Source: Pseudomonadota bacterium | GTDB lineage: Bacteria > Desulfobacterota > Desulfovibrionia > Desulfovibrionales > Desulfomicrobiaceae | NCBI GenBank assembly: GCA_023393525.1 | Contig: JAEWKZ010000124.1 | Location: forward strand, 89,065 to 153,064 | DNA length: 64,000 nt | Reading direction: 5' to 3' | Shown here: piece by piece, positions 21,359 through 30,825 of the stretch | Layout of the letters: each line of letters starts with the position of its first letter | Numbering within the stretch: position 1 is the first letter of the stretch | Program-made: the position numbers and the translations under genes | The notes under the pieces: generated by a model | Database searches by the model: none | What the model was told of the DNA's origin: nothing | The model's input: the letters and a program-made list of their open reading frames with translations, nothing else

Positions 21359-22120
21359 ATGATCGGATACCTGCGCAAGGCGGCCCGCCTCTTTCATCCG
21401 GGATCCAAACGAACCATCATCCTGCCGCTGGATCATGGACTTTCCGAAGGGAACATCCCCGGCCTGGAAGATCTGGGGAGTCTGCTTCGCGGGGTGCAGC
21501 ACCTGCCCACCCAGGGCGTGATCCTGCACAAGGGCATGGTCATGGCCCACGCCGGAGAGATCCGGCTGGACCAGTCCCTCATCGTGCACCTCTCCGCCGG
21601 CACCCGGCACGGCCTGCCCTCGTACAACAAGGCCCTGGTCTGCTCCGTGCAGGAAGCCTTGCGCCTGGGCGCGGACATGGTCTCCATGCACATCAACATC
21701 GGCAACGACCTTGAGGACCGCATGCTCTCGGATCTTGGCGCATGCGTGGAAGAGGCGCACCAGCTGGGCCTGCCGCTGCTGGCCATGATCTACGCCCGAG
21801 GCGGCCAGATCGTGAACGAGAACGACCCGTCCCTGGTGGCGCACAGCATCCGCATCGGCGCGGAACTTGGCGCGGACGTGGTCAAGGTGCCCTATTGCGG
21901 CAACAACCAGAGCTTCGGCCGGGCCATCGCGGCCTGCCCGGTGCCGGTGGTCATGAGCGGGGGACCGCGCAGCGGCGATTTCAAATCCTTCCTGCGCTCG
22001 GTGCGCGAAACCCTGGATGCCGGAGTGGCCGGGATGTGCATCGGACGCAACGTCTTCCAGCAGGAAAACCCTGCCAAGGCCCTGGAAGAAATCTGCAACC
22101 TGGTGCATGGAAAAGGATAG
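21359..22120 (+). CDS. Class I aldolase of the archaeal FBA / ADTH synthase family
   Basis: A 253-residue TIM-barrel aldolase of the DeoC/LacD-like family. ILPLDHGLSEGNIPG is the N-terminal signature, VILHKGMV and DVVKVPYCGN carry candidate Schiff-base lysines, and VMSGGPRSGD is the phosphate site. Members are either class I fructose-bisphosphate aldolases or 2-amino-3,7-dideoxy-heptulosonate synthase, the first step of the alternative aromatic pathway known in Desulfovibrio. No 3-dehydroquinate synthase II gene is adjacent, so the exact reaction is open. It starts 18 bases after the RNA methyltransferase gene. Confidence 0.8.
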   Translation: MIGYLRKAARLFHPGSKRTIILPLDHGLSEGNIPGLEDLGSLLRGVQHLPTQGVILHKGMVMAHAGEIRLDQSLIVHLSAGTRHGLPSYNKALVCSVQEALRLGADMVSMHINIGNDLEDRMLSDLGACVEEAHQLGLPLLAMIYARGGQIVNENDPSLVAHSIRIGAELGADVVKVPYCGNNQSFGRAIAACPVPVVMSGGPRSGDFKSFLRSVRETLDAGVAGMCIGRNVFQQENPAKALEEICNLVHGKG

Positions 22121-22123
22121 GCT

Positions 22124-22849
22124 TTACGTGGTGGGTTCGGTCTTCCAGGCCATGAGCGGAGTCTGGGCCCGAGGCGCGGTCAATTCGACGCGCACCGCCG
22201 TGAAGGCTCCCATCCAGGGCACGACAGGGGTTGTGTTCAGGTAGCGGATGACCGGAGCTGGATTCCAGGTGCAGGGGGGGCCGCTCAGGATGGAGCGGGC
22301 CTCCAGGCTTCCCGGGCATAGATTTTTTTGGATCAATCCCCGCATCTCGGGCCAGGTGAACCAACGCGCCCCGGACAGGCTGGATTTCTTTTTCTCAAGC
22401 CGCACGGACAGCCCGTACAAGGACCAGCGGTTCAAGAAACCGATCACAAGGCCCTTGCGCGCCACGCGAACCGCCTCGCGCAGCGCCAAGGCGGGATCAT
22501 CCACGAATTCAAGCACGGTCACAAGCGATACGTAGTCGAACTCGCGGTCTTCGAAAGGCAGGTGTTCGGCGCTCCCCAGATGCAGATCGGCGCGGTGTCC
22601 CATCTTTTCCCGGGCCAGGGCGAGCATGTGGGGACTTTTGTCCATGGCCGTCAGATCAAATCCGCAGGACCAGAAAAACTCCAGAAACATGCCCGTGCCG
22701 CAGCCGACGTCAAGCAGCTTCTGCTTGCGCCTGGGCCAGGGGGCGATGACGCTCTGCAGCAGTTTTATCTCCTGCCGCAGAGCGAAGCTTCCGCGCGAAC
22801 TTCTGGCCCACATGTCATAGCGGGCGGCGCTGTCGCGATCCCAGGACAT
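22124..22849 (-). CDS. Class I SAM-dependent methyltransferase
   Basis: A 241-residue small-molecule type methyltransferase. The SAM motif I is LLDVGCGTGMFLEFF (near residue 46), followed by the acidic motif II region LTAMDKSP and the post-motif LPFEDREFDYV. The ATG overlaps the ilvD stop codon (TGATG), so it is translated by coupling at the end of the ilvD unit. Its stop is three bases from the convergent aldolase. The substrate is unknown; the UbiE/UbiG-like core alone does not show it. Confidence 0.85.
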   Translation of the reverse strand: MSWDRDSAARYDMWARSSRGSFALRQEIKLLQSVIAPWPRRKQKLLDVGCGTGMFLEFFWSCGFDLTAMDKSPHMLALAREKMGHRADLHLGSAEHLPFEDREFDYVSLVTVLEFVDDPALALREAVRVARKGLVIGFLNRWSLYGLSVRLEKKKSSLSGARWFTWPEMRGLIQKNLCPGSLEARSILSGPPCTWNPAPVIRYLNTTPVVPWMGAFTAVRVELTAPRAQTPLMAWKTEPTT

Positions 22850-24519
22850 CAAATTCGTGTCACCGCGCCTTTGGCCGCCGACGAAGCCATGCGGCTGTAG
22901 CGGCGCAGGATGGAAGAACGGATTTCCTTGGGATAGGGCTTCCAGGTCTGGCGGCGTTTTTCAAGTTCCACCTCGTCCACAAGAAGTTCCAGGCTGCGGC
23001 CCGGAATGTCGATCCTGATCAGGTCCCCTTCCCGCACCAGTCCGATGATTCCGCCTTCGGCCGCCTCCGGGCTGATATGCCCGATGGCCGCCCCGCGCGT
23101 GCCGCCGCTGAAACGGCCGTCCGTCAGCAGCGCCACTTCGCCGCCAAGACCAAGTCCGGAGATGGCCGAGGTCGGGGTGAGCATCTCGCGCATGCCGGGG
23201 CCGCCCACCGGGCCTTCGTTGCGGATGACGACAACGTCGCCGGCCTTGATCTTTTTGCCCATGATCGCGGTCACGGCCTCTTCCTCGCTCTCGAAGACCC
23301 TGGCCGTGCCCGTGCGCTGCATCATCTCGGGCGCCACGGCGGATTGCTTCACCACCGCGCCGTCCAGGGCCAGGTTGCCCTTCAGGATGGCGATGCCGCC
23401 TTCCTTGGAATACGGCTCGGCCACGGTGCGGATGACTTCGGGGCGCAGGATGCGGGGCTTCAAGGCGGCAAGATTCTCTCCCAGAGTCCGCCCGGTCACG
23501 GTCATGACCTCAAGGTCGATGCGCCCGCTCGCGGCCAGCTCGTTCATGACGGCCGGGATGCCGCCCGCCTCGTGCAGGTCCGCGATGTGGTGCGGTCCGG
23601 CCGGGGAGAGCCTGCACAGGTTGGGGGTCTTGCGGCTGATCTCGTCGAAAATGTCCAGGGTCAGATCAAGCTCGGCCTCGCGGAAAATCGCGGGCAGGTG
23701 CAGAACCGTGTTGGTGGAACAGCCCAGCGCCATGTCCACGGTCACGCCGTTGGCCACGCTTTTTTCGGTCACGATGTCGCGCGGGCGGATGTTCTTCTCG
23801 ACCAGACTCATGACCTGCATGCCGGCGTCCTTGGCCAGACGGATGCGCGCGCTGGTCGGGGCGGGAATGGTGCCGTTGCCGGGCAGGGACAGGCCCAGCG
23901 CCTCGGACAGGCAGTTCATGGAATTGGCCGTGAACATGCCGGCGCAGGACCCGCATCCGGGACAGGCGCATTCTTCCATGCGCTCAAGCTCCGCCTCGGT
24001 CATGCTCCCGATTTTGACCTTGCCCACGCCTTCGAAAACGGTGATGACGTCAACGGTGTTTCCTTCGAACTTGCCCGGCAGCATGGGCCCGCCGCTGATC
24101 ATGATGGAGGGGATGTTGAGGCGCAGCATGGCCATGAGCATCCCGGGCACGATCTTGTCGCAGTTGGGGATGAAGACGAGACCATCGAAGGGCACGGCCG
24201 TGGCGGAAATCTCGATGGAGTCGGCGATGAGCTCGCGGCTGGGCAGGCTCATCTTCATGCCTTCATGATTCATGGCCAGCCCGTCGCACACGCCGATGGT
24301 CGGAAACTCCATGGGCGTGCCTCCGGCCATGCGCACCCCGTCCTTGACGGCCCGGGCGATGATATCGAGATGCATGTGTCCCGGCACGATCTCGTTGGCC
24401 GAATTGACCACGCCGATAAGCGGGCGCTTCATTTCCTCCCGGGTCATGCCGAGGGCGAAAAGCAGGGAGCGGTGCGGGGCCTTTTCCAAACCTTTGATCA
24501 TCTTATCGCTACGATTCAT
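22849..24519 (-). CDS. ilvD: Dihydroxy-acid dehydratase
   Basis: A 556-residue Fe-S dehydratase that forms the 2-oxo acids of valine and isoleucine synthesis. Cluster cysteines are in FIPNCDKIVPGM and ACPGCGSCAGMFTANSMNCL. LTDGRFSGGTRG and IGHISPEA supply the C-terminal substrate/metal site. Length and motifs match the family. A GAGG site precedes the ATG at 24519, 19 bases after ftsX, so it probably belongs to the same transcript as the cell-division transporter genes, an odd pairing. Confidence 0.97.
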   Translation of the reverse strand: MNRSDKMIKGLEKAPHRSLLFALGMTREEMKRPLIGVVNSANEIVPGHMHLDIIARAVKDGVRMAGGTPMEFPTIGVCDGLAMNHEGMKMSLPSRELIADSIEISATAVPFDGLVFIPNCDKIVPGMLMAMLRLNIPSIMISGGPMLPGKFEGNTVDVITVFEGVGKVKIGSMTEAELERMEECACPGCGSCAGMFTANSMNCLSEALGLSLPGNGTIPAPTSARIRLAKDAGMQVMSLVEKNIRPRDIVTEKSVANGVTVDMALGCSTNTVLHLPAIFREAELDLTLDIFDEISRKTPNLCRLSPAGPHHIADLHEAGGIPAVMNELAASGRIDLEVMTVTGRTLGENLAALKPRILRPEVIRTVAEPYSKEGGIAILKGNLALDGAVVKQSAVAPEMMQRTGTARVFESEEEAVTAIMGKKIKAGDVVVIRNEGPVGGPGMREMLTPTSAISGLGLGGEVALLTDGRFSGGTRGAAIGHISPEAAEGGIIGLVREGDLIRIDIPGRSLELLVDEVELEKRRQTWKPYPKEIRSSILRRYSRMASSAAKGAVTRI

Positions 24520-24538
24520 GGGAAAATCCTCAAATAGT

Positions 24539-25411
24539 TCAGTTACGGAAAGCGACGAGGGAGCTCAACACTCCGACACAGGACAAAACCGCCAGAATGG
24601 CCAGAATGTGCAGCTGCGGCAGAAAGGAGATGGTGATCCACAGGGGCGGAACATTGAACATGTCTTCGATGCCGTGATGCAACAGCTTCAGGAGCACCAG
24701 GGCCAAAGTCGCTCCCAAGAGCCCCTGGAACGCCCCCCCCACGAGCAGGGGAAACTGGATATAGGCGCGGCTTGCACCGACAAAGCGCAGAATCTCCAGC
24801 TCGTCGCGCCGGGCCAGCAGGGCCAGTTTGATGGTGTTGCCCACCACCAACGCCACCACCGCAAGCAGAAAACCCGTCACCGGCCAGAAAGCCATCTTGG
24901 TCAATCCTACCCAGGAGGTCAACAGATCGACCTGCAACGGGTTGAACGCCACCTTTTCGACCTTGGGCAGCCCTTCCAGCCTCTTGACCATGGCCGCCGC
25001 CCATTTCTTGCCTTCTTTCTGGGGCAGCTCGCATTCCACCAGCGCCGTGGGCGGAAGGGGACTTCGACCCTTCATCCATTCCAGATCGACCTTGTTCTGA
25101 AACGATTCCGCCAGCACCCCGAGCGCCTGGTCCGGCGTGTAGGTCCGCACATTCACCACGCCCTCCATGGAGGACAGGCCGGCCCAGGCTTCCTTGAGCT
25201 CAGCGGCGACGGCATCCTCTTTCCAGTAGACCTGGAACTGAACATTGCCCTGGCGACTGCCGATCTGCAGGTCGAGATTGTGTACGAGCATGAGAAACGC
25301 CCCGCCCAGAAAGGAAACCAGCGTGATGGCGGCGATGGTCATGCACAGGGACCAGGGAGCCCGGAACAGGTCGCGCACGCCCTGGGCGATGAGTCGAAAA
25401 AAAATGCTCAT
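24539..25411 (-). CDS. ftsX: Cell division ABC transporter permease FtsX
   Basis: A 290-residue inner-membrane protein with one N-terminal transmembrane helix (about 20-45), a periplasmic domain, then three C-terminal helices, the FtsX topology. It couples FtsE ATP hydrolysis to activation of peptidoglycan hydrolases at the septum. The conserved cytoplasmic stretch ARRDELEILRFVGASRAYI (about 200-218) is the FtsE-contact segment. It overlaps ftsE by four bases (ATGA). Confidence 0.94.
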   Translation of the reverse strand: MSIFFRLIAQGVRDLFRAPWSLCMTIAAITLVSFLGGAFLMLVHNLDLQIGSRQGNVQFQVYWKEDAVAAELKEAWAGLSSMEGVVNVRTYTPDQALGVLAESFQNKVDLEWMKGRSPLPPTALVECELPQKEGKKWAAAMVKRLEGLPKVEKVAFNPLQVDLLTSWVGLTKMAFWPVTGFLLAVVALVVGNTIKLALLARRDELEILRFVGASRAYIQFPLLVGGAFQGLLGATLALVLLKLLHHGIEDMFNVPPLWITISFLPQLHILAILAVLSCVGVLSSLVAFRN

Positions 25412-26088
25412 GACCGGCCTCCCGCTTCGACGCAGCCTTCGCGCATGGTCCCGTCCTCCAGGGTCACGATGCGCGCCCCGGCCATGCGTTCCATGATTTC
25501 GCGGTTGTGGGTGGCGATCATGATCGAGGTCCCGAATTTGTGGAATTGCTGAAAAATATCCATCATGCGCATGGACAGCTCATGATCGAGGTTGCCCGTT
25601 GGCTCGTCGGCCAGAAGCAGCTTGGGCTTGACCACCACGGCCCTGGCCACGGCCACGCGCTGCTGCTCGCCCCCGGAAAGCTCCTCGCACAGGGCCCCGG
25701 TCTTGTGATCCAGATGCAGGCTCCTGAGCACGGCCCGGACGCGCTTCTCGATGATGTGCCTCCCGATGCCGCGCACCACCAGGGGCAGGGCCACATTGGC
25801 GAAAACAGTCTGGTTGGTCAGAATCTTGAAGTCCTGGAAGACCACGCTCACGTCTCGGCGCAGCAGGTGTTTACGGCTTTCGGGCAACGTGTTCAGATCA
25901 TAGCCGGCCACATCGGCCTTGCCGCGCTGCACGGGCAGGGCGCCGTGGAGGATGCGCATGAACGTCGTCTTCCCGGCTCCGGAAGGTCCGCACAAAAAGA
26001 CGAATTCGCCCTGTTTCATGCAAAAATTGATATCCTTCAGCGCCAGCTGCCTGCCAAAGGAGTAGGAGAGCTTGGAAATGCTGATCAT
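25408..26088 (-). CDS. ftsE: Cell division ATP-binding protein FtsE
   Basis: A 226-residue ABC ATPase. Walker A CGPSGAGKTT (near residue 35), signature LSGGEQQRVAVARA, Walker B LLLADEPTGNLD and the H-loop ATHNRE are all intact. It pairs with FtsX in septal cell-wall hydrolysis control. It overlaps ftsX by four bases and the preceding response-regulator gene by four bases, so the two-component genes and ftsEX form a coupled operon. Confidence 0.95.
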   Translation of the reverse strand: MISISKLSYSFGRQLALKDINFCMKQGEFVFLCGPSGAGKTTFMRILHGALPVQRGKADVAGYDLNTLPESRKHLLRRDVSVVFQDFKILTNQTVFANVALPLVVRGIGRHIIEKRVRAVLRSLHLDHKTGALCEELSGGEQQRVAVARAVVVKPKLLLADEPTGNLDHELSMRMMDIFQQFHKFGTSIMIATHNREIMERMAGARIVTLEDGTMREGCVEAGGRS

Positions 26089-27275
26089 GCTGCGTCCCCG
26101 GATTTCTCGGCTTCGCCGGTTTTGTGTTCAAGAGTGCTTTGGATTTGCGTCAGCAGGGCCTTGGCTTTTTCGAAGCCGGGATCATTGCCCAAGGCGTGGG
26201 CCAGAAGCGACTTGGCCTTGCCGTACTGCTTCCGGTTCACGTAAGCCACGGCGGCGTTGAACAGAATCTTGGGATTGTCGGGTTCCTTGGCCAGGGCGGC
26301 CCGGTAGATTTCGATGGCTCGGGCCAATTCCCCCTTGCGGCGATAGGCCACGGCCATGTTGTTCAAGGTGTCGCAGGTCAGGGAAGAAAAAATGTACGAC
26401 CCGAAATCGCGCTGAACCTCGTCGACCATGTCCAGATCGACATAGGCGTTCCAGATGTCCTGCTTGATCTGGTCGTTCTTGCGGTCGATGTTGAGGGCCG
26501 TCATGAAATTCTTCCTGGCTGCGTGCAGATCTTCCTTGTGCAGATTGATGGAGCCGCGCAGAATGTGATATTCGGTGTTGTTCGGACTGATGGAGACCGC
26601 CTTGTCGGCGGCGGCCTGGGCTTGATCCCATTTCCCCTGCCAGGACTGGATCTTGGCCATGGTCACCCAGCCTTTGGCGAAAAGCGGATTCTGGGAAAGA
26701 ATGTGGCAGAGCATTTCTTCAGCCCTGGAATAATCGCAGAGCTGCATCAGGATGCGTATGTGCTCCAGTCGTATTTTCTGGGCCTGGGCAGGATAGAGAA
26801 GCTCGAAACGGCGCAACAGGTCCACGGCCTTGTCCTCTTCCTTCGCAGCGCACAGAGTCTGTATCTCCGTCTTGAGCAGTTCGAATTCCTGCTCGAAACT
26901 GCCGTCGAAAACCGTGTTCAAGGCTTCGGAGAGCGCCTTGATGGTCACGGGCTTGACCAGGTACGCCGAGGCTCCCGTGTCCGAAGCCAGGGCCACGTCC
27001 TCGACCTCGGATTTCGAGGTCAGAAAAATAAAGGGGATGTAGGGAGAGTCCTGCCGGGATCGAACCGCGCGCAACAGGCCAAGACCGTTCATCTTGGGCA
27101 TGTTCCAGTCTGAAATGATCAGACCCGGCGCAGCGACGCGTAATTTCTCGAGAGCCGCCTCTCCGTTCTCCGCTTCCAGAAAAGAGGAAAAACCCAAGGC
27201 CCGCAAAAGGTTGATCACCGTTTCACGCGCCGAGAGAATATCTTCAACCACCATCACGGTGATATTCTTGTCCAT
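26085..27275 (-). CDS. Response regulator with TPR output region
   Basis: A 396-residue protein. A CheY receiver covers residues 1-125, with acidic residues in MVVEDIL and the phospho-acceptor Asp in LIISDWNMPKMNG. Residues about 150-390 hold tetratricopeptide-type helical repeats (for example KGWVTMAKIQSWQGKWDQA and NNMAVAYRRKGELARAIEIY). There is no DNA-binding domain, so output is probably protein-protein. The ATG at 27275 is one base after the histidine kinase stop, making them a clear cognate pair. It overlaps ftsE. Confidence 0.9.
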   Translation of the reverse strand: MDKNITVMVVEDILSARETVINLLRALGFSSFLEAENGEAALEKLRVAAPGLIISDWNMPKMNGLGLLRAVRSRQDSPYIPFIFLTSKSEVEDVALASDTGASAYLVKPVTIKALSEALNTVFDGSFEQEFELLKTEIQTLCAAKEEDKAVDLLRRFELLYPAQAQKIRLEHIRILMQLCDYSRAEEMLCHILSQNPLFAKGWVTMAKIQSWQGKWDQAQAAADKAVSISPNNTEYHILRGSINLHKEDLHAARKNFMTALNIDRKNDQIKQDIWNAYVDLDMVDEVQRDFGSYIFSSLTCDTLNNMAVAYRRKGELARAIEIYRAALAKEPDNPKILFNAAVAYVNRKQYGKAKSLLAHALGNDPGFEKAKALLTQIQSTLEHKTGEAEKSGDAA

Positions 27276-27276
27276 T

Positions 27277-28578
27277 TCAATTTTCCTCGGGGATGAAAAG
27301 AATGACGCAGAACCTGCTGCCGTGGGGCAGGACATTTTCCACCCAGATCTTGCCGTGAAACATGTTCACGATCTTGCGGCAGATGAAAAGCCCGATGCCC
27401 GTGCCCTTTATCCCGCTCTCGACGGATTTTTCCGTGCGTACGAATTTCTCGAAAATGGACTCCTTGTAGCAGTCCTCGATGCCCTCGCCGTTGTCCTCGA
27501 CCCAGAATTTGAGCACGGTGTTCGTGGGATCGGCCGTCCTGCGCGATTCCCACATGCCCATGCCGATCCGAACGACCCCGCCTCTGGGCGTGTACTTGAT
27601 GGCATTGGAGATCAGATTCTGCACCAGATGGCCAAGCAGCATGGGATCGCCCAGAACGCGCACGTCTCCTTCGCACAGGTTTTCGATGCTCATGTCTTTT
27701 TCGCGGGCCAACGGCTCAAGGGCCTCTATCTGCCGTCGGACCAACGGCAAAAATGAAACCGGAACGGGAATCACTCCCCGCTCCTGGCATTCGTCGACCC
27801 GCGCGATGTGCAGGAACTCGTCGATCATTTCCAAAAGCTTGGTCGCGCCCTTGAAGGCCGTCTCGATGATCGGTTTCTGGGACTCGCTAGGTCCCAGATA
27901 GGAAAGCAGATCCATGTTCGAGATGACGGCCGACAAGGGACTCTTGAAATCATGTACGACCATCTGCACCAGTTCGGAGCGCTCGGTGGAGGCGACAATG
28001 AGCTCTTTCTGCTTGATCTCGAGTTCCTGGGCCAGCTCCTGATAACGCGCCTTTTCCTTTTCGAGCCTTTCGAACATGCCCAGGCTCTCGATCAGCGGGG
28101 TGATCCAGCCGGCGTATTCCAGCAGCACGGACAAATCGGATTCCGTGAAAGGGTCGCCCCCCTCCTTATCCGAAACGTTGATGACCCCGATGACCTGATC
28201 CTGATCGGAAAGCAGGGGCACGGAAATGAGCGATTTCGTTCGGTAGTTTCCGTTGCGGCAGCAAAAGCGGCAATCCGTCTCGATATCCTTGATCAGCAGC
28301 GGAATCTTGTGGGTGCAGACGTAGCCGGAGATGCTTTCCGGAGACAGGGGCTGGGTCAACCCCACAATCTCCTTGCGGCTCGCGGCCACGACCTTCAACT
28401 CACCCTGGTCCTCGTCAAAGAGCATGACCGAGACGTTGCGGCTCTTGACCCTGGTCTGAATGAGCATGCCGCCGCAGTGCAGTTTATCGGGGGCGGACAT
28501 GGCCCTGCTGGCCAAAATGGCCATCATGCTCCTCAGAAACTGCCCGATGTCGGACTCTATCCCGTTAGATGCGCCCAT
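27277..28578 (-). CDS. GAF-domain sensor histidine kinase
   Basis: A 433-residue cytoplasmic kinase. A GAF domain spans about residues 20-170 (SVPLLSDQDQVIGVINVS). A coiled coil leads into the HisKA box MVVHDFKSPLSAVISN with the phosphorylated His near residue 210. The ATPase domain has N-box NLISNAIKYTP, G1 VEDNGEGI and G2 GTGIGLFIC. Cys residues in CRFCCRNGNYR inside the GAF domain could sense redox state or metal, which is speculation. It starts 12 bases after nrdJ and is followed directly by its regulator. Confidence 0.93.
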   Translation of the reverse strand: MGASNGIESDIGQFLRSMMAILASRAMSAPDKLHCGGMLIQTRVKSRNVSVMLFDEDQGELKVVAASRKEIVGLTQPLSPESISGYVCTHKIPLLIKDIETDCRFCCRNGNYRTKSLISVPLLSDQDQVIGVINVSDKEGGDPFTESDLSVLLEYAGWITPLIESLGMFERLEKEKARYQELAQELEIKQKELIVASTERSELVQMVVHDFKSPLSAVISNMDLLSYLGPSESQKPIIETAFKGATKLLEMIDEFLHIARVDECQERGVIPVPVSFLPLVRRQIEALEPLAREKDMSIENLCEGDVRVLGDPMLLGHLVQNLISNAIKYTPRGGVVRIGMGMWESRRTADPTNTVLKFWVEDNGEGIEDCYKESIFEKFVRTEKSVESGIKGTGIGLFICRKIVNMFHGKIWVENVLPHGSRFCVILFIPEEN

Positions 28579-28590
28579 TGCCGTGTCCGA

Positions 28591-30825
28591 TCACCCGCAC
28601 TTGGTGAAACCGCAGGACGGGCACACGAAGCATCCTTCCTGAAAGACCAGTTCGGTGGAGCATTCCGGACATTCGGTCTTGGACAGGGATTTGTAGGAAT
28701 TGCGCGGCGTCGAACCCTGCAGATACTTGTTTTCGAGCACCCAGGACACTGCGTCGGGAATGGAGAGCAGCATGCCCTTTTTCTGAAAGACCGGATGCTC
28801 TCCGCCGATCCCCTTGAGCTGCTTGACGATTTCACGCACGTGCACTCCCGAGCGCAGAGCCAGGGAAACCAGACGGCCAATGGCTTCGGCCTTGGCCGTG
28901 ATGGACCTGCCCGACCGGCCGATGGTGGTGAAAACCTCGAAGGGCTTGCCGTTGACCTCGTTGACCGTCAGATACAGATCGCCCAGGCCCGTGCGAACCT
29001 TCTGCGTGAAGCCGTAGACGATGTCGGGCCGGTCCATGGGGCGGCATTCGTCGCCGGTCGGGTCATCCTTCTTGCCCTCTCCGGTGCACAGGACCTGCAC
29101 GCTCTTGCAGCCGTCGCGGTAAACCGTGACCCCTTTGCAGCCCTCTTCATAGGCCATCCAGTAGATCTTGTAGATGTCTTCCTGGGTGGCCGAGTTGGGC
29201 AGATTGACCGTCTTGGACACGGCGTTGTCCGTGTGCTTCTGGAAGGCCGCCTGCATCTTCAGGTGCCACTGCGGATCGATGTCCATGGAAGTGACAAAGA
29301 CGGTCCGAAGTTCCTCGGGAAGATAATCCATGTTCCGGACCGACCCCTTTTCGATCACCTCGGCCATCAGCTTTTCGGAATAGCACCCCTGGTCGTGCAG
29401 GGCTTTGACGAAGAAGCTGTTGGCTTCGGTCAGTTTTTCGCCGTCCATGACCTGACGCACGAAGCACAGGGCGAAAAGCGGCTCCACTCCGGAAGAACAT
29501 CCGGCGATGATGGACAGGGTGCCTGTGGGGGCAATGGTCGTGGTCGTGGCGTGACGGTAGGGGCCCAGGTTCTGCTCCTTGTAGACGGAGGTCTCGTAGG
29601 AGGGAAAGGGGCTGCGCTCCATGGCCAGTTCCTTGGAAGCGGAACGGGATTCCTTCTGGATGAAATCCATCAGTTTTTCGGCGAGCAGGATGGCCCTGCG
29701 GCTGTCGTAGGGCAGTCCGAGCTGATAGAGCAGGTCGGCCCAGCCCATGACGCCGAGGCCGATCTTGCGGTTGTTCCTGACCGTCTGGGTGATGCGCTCC
29801 AGAGGATATTCCGACGCATCGATGACGTTGTCCAGAAAACGCACGCTCAGGTGGATGACCTCGCGCAAGCGGTCCCAATCGATCTCGTTCTCCCCGTCCT
29901 TGCGGATGACGAAACGGGCCAGGTTGATAGAGCCCAGGTTGCAGGCCTCGTAGGGCAGCAGGGGCTGTTCTCCGCAAGGATTGGTGCTTTCGATCTCGCC
30001 CTGATCGGGATTGGGGTTGTCGCGGTTGATGCGGTCGATGAAGATGATGCCCGGATCCCCGCTTTCCCAGGCCTTGCGCACCAAAAGCTCGAACACTTCG
30101 CGGGCTTTGAGGTGTTCGATCACTTCCTTGGAATGGGGCGCGACGAGGGGGTATTCCTCGTCGTTCTCCACCGCCTGCATGAATTTTTCAGTCAGGGCCA
30201 CGGACAGGTTGAAATTGTTGAGGTCTCCCTCGCGTTCCTTGGCCCGGATGAATTCGAGGATGTCGGGGTGGTCGACGCGCAAGATGCCCATGTTGGCGCC
30301 GCGCCGGGTGCCGCCCTGCTTGACCTGCTCCGTGGCGGTATTGAAGATTTTCAGAAAGGAGATGGGACCGGAAGCAACCCCGCCCGTGGATCCGACCCGA
30401 CTGTCCTTGGGACGCAGACGGGTAAAGGAAAATCCCGTGCCGCCGCCGGATTTGTGGATCAGGGCGGCGTGCTTCACCGCATCGAAAATTTCATCCATGG
30501 AGTCGCCCACCGGCAGTACGAAGCAGGCAGCGAGCTGACCGAGCTCCGTGCCCGCGTTCATGAGCGTGGGGGAGTTGGGCAGGAAATCGTACTCGGTCAT
30601 CATGGCATAAAAGGCGCGGGCCAGATCTCCTGGCTTCCAGGGCGAGGACGAATAGTTTTTCTCCATGGATGCTATGCTTGCCGCCACTCTCCAGAACATC
30701 TCCTTCGGACTCTCAATGGGCGTTCCGTCCAGTCCCTTGCGCTGGTATCGTTTCTTGAGCACCAACTCGGCGTTGGCGTTGAGTGTCACGTCGGGCAGAT
30801 CCGCCGGCATTTTCATAACGTCCAT
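28591..30825 (-). CDS. nrdJ: Adenosylcobalamin-dependent (class II) ribonucleotide reductase
   Basis: A 744-residue reductase making deoxynucleotides without oxygen, using a B12-derived radical. Catalytic features include LMNAGTELGQLAACFVLP (first active-site Cys), STNPCGEQPLLPYEACNLGSINL (radical-site Cys and Asn/Glu), and APTGTLSIIAGCSSGVEP. The C-terminus ends in a zinc-ribbon-like CPECS...CPSCGFTKCG tail that supplies reducing cysteines. GAGG precedes the ATG at 30825. It heads the operon with the kinase, TPR regulator and ftsEX. Its cofactor need matches the cobamide salvage genes at 37.7 kb. Confidence 0.96.
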   Translation of the reverse strand: MDVMKMPADLPDVTLNANAELVLKKRYQRKGLDGTPIESPKEMFWRVAASIASMEKNYSSSPWKPGDLARAFYAMMTEYDFLPNSPTLMNAGTELGQLAACFVLPVGDSMDEIFDAVKHAALIHKSGGGTGFSFTRLRPKDSRVGSTGGVASGPISFLKIFNTATEQVKQGGTRRGANMGILRVDHPDILEFIRAKEREGDLNNFNLSVALTEKFMQAVENDEEYPLVAPHSKEVIEHLKAREVFELLVRKAWESGDPGIIFIDRINRDNPNPDQGEIESTNPCGEQPLLPYEACNLGSINLARFVIRKDGENEIDWDRLREVIHLSVRFLDNVIDASEYPLERITQTVRNNRKIGLGVMGWADLLYQLGLPYDSRRAILLAEKLMDFIQKESRSASKELAMERSPFPSYETSVYKEQNLGPYRHATTTTIAPTGTLSIIAGCSSGVEPLFALCFVRQVMDGEKLTEANSFFVKALHDQGCYSEKLMAEVIEKGSVRNMDYLPEELRTVFVTSMDIDPQWHLKMQAAFQKHTDNAVSKTVNLPNSATQEDIYKIYWMAYEEGCKGVTVYRDGCKSVQVLCTGEGKKDDPTGDECRPMDRPDIVYGFTQKVRTGLGDLYLTVNEVNGKPFEVFTTIGRSGRSITAKAEAIGRLVSLALRSGVHVREIVKQLKGIGGEHPVFQKKGMLLSIPDAVSWVLENKYLQGSTPRNSYKSLSKTECPECSTELVFQEGCFVCPSCGFTKCG

